Source of the DNA: Phycisphaerales bacterium | GTDB taxonomy: Bacteria; Planctomycetota; Phycisphaerae; Sedimentisphaerales; Anaerohalosphaeraceae | Assembly (NCBI GenBank): GCA_011053245.1 | Contig: DRGS01000090.1 | Span: 1 to 23,815, forward strand | Length of the DNA stretch: 23,815 nucleotides | Reading direction: 5' to 3' | Shown here: positions 20,944 through 23,815 of the stretch, in pieces | Layout: the number at the start of each line of letters is the position of its first letter | Numbering within the stretch: the stretch's first letter is position 1 | The notes under the pieces: model-generated | Told to the model about the DNA's origin: nothing | Database searches by the model: none | What the model saw: only the letters and a program-made list of their open reading frames with translations | Program-made: the position numbers and the translations under genes

Positions 20944-23815
20944 TTATATTGAGATTTCGATTAGTTTTTTGCGTGACTTAGATTTTAGTTTGAATTCTTG
21001 TACGGAGCAATAAAGCACCGGTACTACTAACATTGTTAGTATTTCTATTGTCATTCCTCCGAAGGACGGTATTGCCATTGGTACCATGACGTCTGAACCG
21101 CGTCCTGTTGAGGTTAGGATGGGTAGGAGTGCGAGGATGGTAGTTGCGGTTGTCATTAGGCATGCTCGAATTCGGCGTTTTCCGGCTATGACGGTTGCAT
21201 CGCGGATGTGTTCGATGGTGTCGTGTTCGTTGTTCTTGAATGACTGCTGGAGGTATGTTGCCATTACGACGCCATCGTCGGATGCGATGCCGAAGAGTGC
21301 GAGGAAGCCGACCCATACGGCTACGCTTAAGTTTATTGGGTGTATCTGGAAGAGGTTCTGCATGTTGACGCCGAAGAGGTCAAAGTCGAGGAACCACGGC
21401 TGGGCGTATAGCCATAACATGATGAATCCGCCGGACCATGCGACGAGAATTCCGCTAAAGACTAATGATGTTGTGATGGCGGACTTGAAATGGAAGTATA
21501 GTATGAGGAAAATTACGAATAGGGCCAGTGGCAATACGACTGCTAATGTTTTCTGTGAGCGGATCTGGTTTTCGTAGTTGCCTGCGAATGTGTAGCTGAC
21601 GCCGGGGGGGATGATGAATTCGCCGGAATCGATCTTTTGCTGCAGGTACGCCTGGCACTGCTCGACGACGTCAACTTCTGCGTTGCCGGTTTTCATGTCG
21701 AATAGCACATAGCCTGTCAGGAAGGTGTCTTCGCTTTTGATGACCTGGGGGCCGCGGACATAGGATATTTCGGCGACCTCGATGAGTGGTATTTGCGCTC
21801 CGTTTGAGGCGGGTACGAGTATTTTTTCGATGGCTTCGATGCTGTCGCGCAGCTCGCGCTGGTATCGGACGCGTACGGGGAATCGCTCGCGGCCCTCGAC
21901 GGTGGTGGTGACTCTTTTGCCGCCGATGGCGACCTCGACGACGTCCTGGAACGCTCGCATCTGTACGCCGTAGCGGGCGAGTGCGTTGCGGTCGGGGATT
22001 ATTTCGAGGTAGGGTTTGCCTACGATGCGGTCGGCGAACACGGCGGCGGGTTCGACGGAGGGGACCTGCTTGAGAAGTTTTTCAATTTCAAGCCCGACGA
22101 GTTCGATGGTTTCGAGATCAGGGCCTTTGACTTTTACGCCCATTGGCGCTCTCATGCCGCTTTGGAGCATTACGATGCGGGCGGCGATGGGCTGGAGCTT
22201 CGGTGCGGATGTTGTTCCTTTTATCTGTGCGGCTTTTACGATCTCCTGCCAGATGTCGTCGGGTGTTTTGATGTGGTCCCGCCACTGTCTGAAGGGTCTG
22301 CCGTGTGAATCGGGGATGAGCATGCCGAATTCGTCGCGGACGAAATCTTTTGTTTTTCGGCTATAGCGGAATTTGACGCGGTGACCGTTTCTGTCGCTGA
22401 TGTATTCTGGTTTATAGTTTATGACGGTTTCGATCATCGATACCGGTGCCGGGTCGAGTGGGGTTTCTGCGCGTCCGATCTTGCCGACGACGGAATCGAC
22501 TTCGGGGATGTTACTTAGAGCGATGTCCTGCTTGGATAGTACGTCCATTGCCTCGCCGATGGATGCGTGGACCATTGTTGTGGGCATGTATAGGAATGAG
22601 CCTTCGTCTAATGGGGGCATGAACTCTTTGCCGAGGCCGGACCATATTGCTGCGCCGATTACGAGCAGGGTGACGGGGATCGATAGGAACGCGAGTTTGT
22701 GGTCGAGGCACCATCGGAGGATGCGCGGGTAGAAGTGCTGGAAGACTCTGAAAAACGCGAGGAGCGAGGCGATCAGGATCGCTACGAAAAGGAAGTTTCG
22801 GAGGAAGCTTTTGTCTGCGCCGATCGGTTGCCAGTACTCTGTGAGCAGGATGCCGACGAATACGACGGCGAGGGCGTTTGCGATCCATGGGGCGAGGCGT
22901 TTGATGCTGTCGGAGAGAAGATCGCCGGCGAGGTAGTAGCTGCCGAATAATATAAGTGCGAAACCGGCCCACCAATTGAGCATGAATCCTGCGGCGATGC
23001 CGACGAGGACGACGGCCATGTGGATATATCGTTTTATTTTTTTGCCGGGGATGGAAATCTTGCCGCAAAATAGAATGTGGGCGGCGGGTGGTATTATGGT
23101 AAGGGCGACGATGACGGCTGAGATAAGTGCGAATGTTTTGGTGAATGCGAGGGGTTTGAAGAGTTTGCCCTCTGCGCCGATCATTGTGAATACGGGCAGG
23201 AAGCTGATAATTGTTGTTGAAACGGCGGTTAGAACCGCGCCGCCGACTTCGCTGGCTGCGCGATGGATGACTTCGAGACGGTTTTCCTCGGGAGGGGCTT
23301 CGTCGAGATGGCGCAGGATGTTTTCGCAGATGACGATTCCCATGTCGACCATTGTGCCGATTGCGATGGCGATGCCGGAAAGGGCGACGATGTTTGCGTC
23401 TACGCCGAAGAGTTTCATCGCGATGAAGCACATCAGGACGGCTAATGGCAGCAGGCCGCTTACGAGGAGGGAACTTCGCAGGTGCATGACCATCAGGATG
23501 ACGACGATGATGGTGATGAGTATTTCTTCGCTGAGTGCTTTTTGGAGTGTTCCGAGGGTTTCGTAGATGAGGCCGGTGCGGTCATAGAATGGTACGACGT
23601 TGACCTTGCTGATCGTTATCCATTCGGGGTGATCGGCGGCGGGTGTTTCGCGGAGGTGATTCAGCCAGGCGTCGTGATCTAAGCGAGCGCCATTGTAAGC
23701 ATCGAAGCTGTGGTCCGCGGCGAATTGGCGGAGCGTTTCGGCGGAGACTTTGGAGAAATCGATGTGGACCTTTGATGGGAGGCCGGGGGTTAGCTCGGCG
23801 ATCTTCTTTTTGACG
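20944..23815 (-). CDS. Heavy-metal efflux RND transporter, CusA/CzcA-like, 5'-truncated by window edge
   Basis: The minus frame is open from the right edge (first whole codon at 23814) to a stop at 20944, giving 956 visible residues; full RND pumps have about 1,050. The visible part begins in the first periplasmic loop (VNVVPFYDRTGLIYETLG; EEILITIIVVILM). It contains the TM4 segment IAIAIGTMVDMGIVICENIL of the HME subfamily and the porter region MLQSGMRAPMGVKVKGPDLE. Later come KRVTTTVEGRERFPVRVRYQ, FGIASDDGVVMATYLQQSF and TTATTILALLPILTSTGRG. It exports metal ions or similar substrates by proton antiport across the inner membrane, with an adaptor and outer-membrane duct that are not visible next to it. 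An insertion of about 45 residues precedes VNVVPFYDRTG. Key CusA residues appear altered: E939 region ASDD, K984 region RACLMT. An ATG at 23493 is internal and not the true start. Confidence 0.93.
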   Translation of the reverse strand, partial: VKKKIAELTPGLPSKVHIDFSKVSAETLRQFAADHSFDAYNGARLDHDAWLNHLRETPAADHPEWITISKVNVVPFYDRTGLIYETLGTLQKALSEEILITIIVVILMVMHLRSSLLVSGLLPLAVLMCFIAMKLFGVDANIVALSGIAIAIGTMVDMGIVICENILRHLDEAPPEENRLEVIHRAASEVGGAVLTAVSTTIISFLPVFTMIGAEGKLFKPLAFTKTFALISAVIVALTIIPPAAHILFCGKISIPGKKIKRYIHMAVVLVGIAAGFMLNWWAGFALILFGSYYLAGDLLSDSIKRLAPWIANALAVVFVGILLTEYWQPIGADKSFLRNFLFVAILIASLLAFFRVFQHFYPRILRWCLDHKLAFLSIPVTLLVIGAAIWSGLGKEFMPPLDEGSFLYMPTTMVHASIGEAMDVLSKQDIALSNIPEVDSVVGKIGRAETPLDPAPVSMIETVINYKPEYISDRNGHRVKFRYSRKTKDFVRDEFGMLIPDSHGRPFRQWRDHIKTPDDIWQEIVKAAQIKGTTSAPKLQPIAARIVMLQSGMRAPMGVKVKGPDLETIELVGLEIEKLLKQVPSVEPAAVFADRIVGKPYLEIIPDRNALARYGVQMRAFQDVVEVAIGGKRVTTTVEGRERFPVRVRYQRELRDSIEAIEKILVPASNGAQIPLIEVAEISYVRGPQVIKSEDTFLTGYVLFDMKTGNAEVDVVEQCQAYLQQKIDSGEFIIPPGVSYTFAGNYENQIRSQKTLAVVLPLALFVIFLILYFHFKSAITTSLVFSGILVAWSGGFIMLWLYAQPWFLDFDLFGVNMQNLFQIHPINLSVAVWVGFLALFGIASDDGVVMATYLQQSFKNNEHDTIEHIRDATVIAGKRRIRACLMTTATTILALLPILTSTGRGSDVMVPMAIPSFGGMTIEILTMLVVPVLYCSVQEFKLKSKSRKKLIEISI

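Noticed and set aside
22511..23431. Arg/His-rich minus-strand frame inside the RND gene
   Set aside because: Out-of-frame shadow of the RND pump with a composition typical of frame-shifted GC-rich DNA.
1..23815. CRISPR arrays, tRNA or rRNA genes, transposase genes
   Set aside because: No regular repeat-spacer pattern, tRNA-like TTC-loop/acceptor pairing, rRNA segment or transposase motif was seen by eye; a covariance search was not possible.

Overview
The window looks like a piece of a Gram-negative planctomycete chromosome, most likely of the Phycisphaerae type. This is inferred from gene content, not from a marker gene. The supporting signs are tandem DUF4139 secreted proteins, a trpS / DUF2007 / scpA operon, an AspRS with the non-discriminating 'DHG' signature, a histidine kinase with a c-type haem sensor domain, and a block of short repeats whose minus strand reads as repeated QTQF/KPNF-like peptides. 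No rRNA, tRNA or CRISPR array was seen.

Layout. 1-3258 (minus): a periplasmic adaptor (cut by the left edge) and an outer-membrane TolC-like lipoprotein, overlapping by 11 nt, form a tripartite efflux operon. 3508-6070 (plus): two secreted DUF4139 paralogues. 6091-8336 (plus): a promoter, a leader hairpin, then trpS, a DUF2007 gene and scpA with overlapping stop/start codons. 8340-8742: thioredoxin with its own near-consensus promoter. 8807-10968 (minus): a GrpB-family gene and two SAM methyltransferases, probably accessory. 10969-12424: REP-like palindromes, a 22-codon remnant of a second histidine kinase, and a membrane-anchored TlpA-like thioredoxin. 12425-15856 (minus): the haem-c histidine kinase and aspS, with a promoter upstream of aspS. 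15857-16947: a gene-poor, repeat-rich kilobase. 16948-20809 (plus): an AT-rich three-gene cassette. 20944-23815 (minus): a CusA/CzcA-like RND pump cut by the right edge.

The most unusual item is the 16948-20809 cassette: a HIT-family nucleotide hydrolase/transferase, a small membrane protein with four predicted helices, and an 857-residue fusion. The fusion carries two PEP-synthase-type ATP-grasp-like modules, a phosphohistidine-swivel-like segment and a MazG-like nucleotide pyrophosphohydrolase domain. The genes are tightly packed (11 nt, then an ATGA overlap), differ from their neighbours in base composition, and sit between repeat-rich non-coding DNA. I do not recognise this as a named system. 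A nucleotide-based phosphotransfer, signalling or defence role is inference only.

A second unusual structure is the direct repeat on either side of the TlpA-like gene. One copy is the real 3' end of the haem kinase gene. The other is a remnant coding for the same 22 codons, with only synonymous differences.
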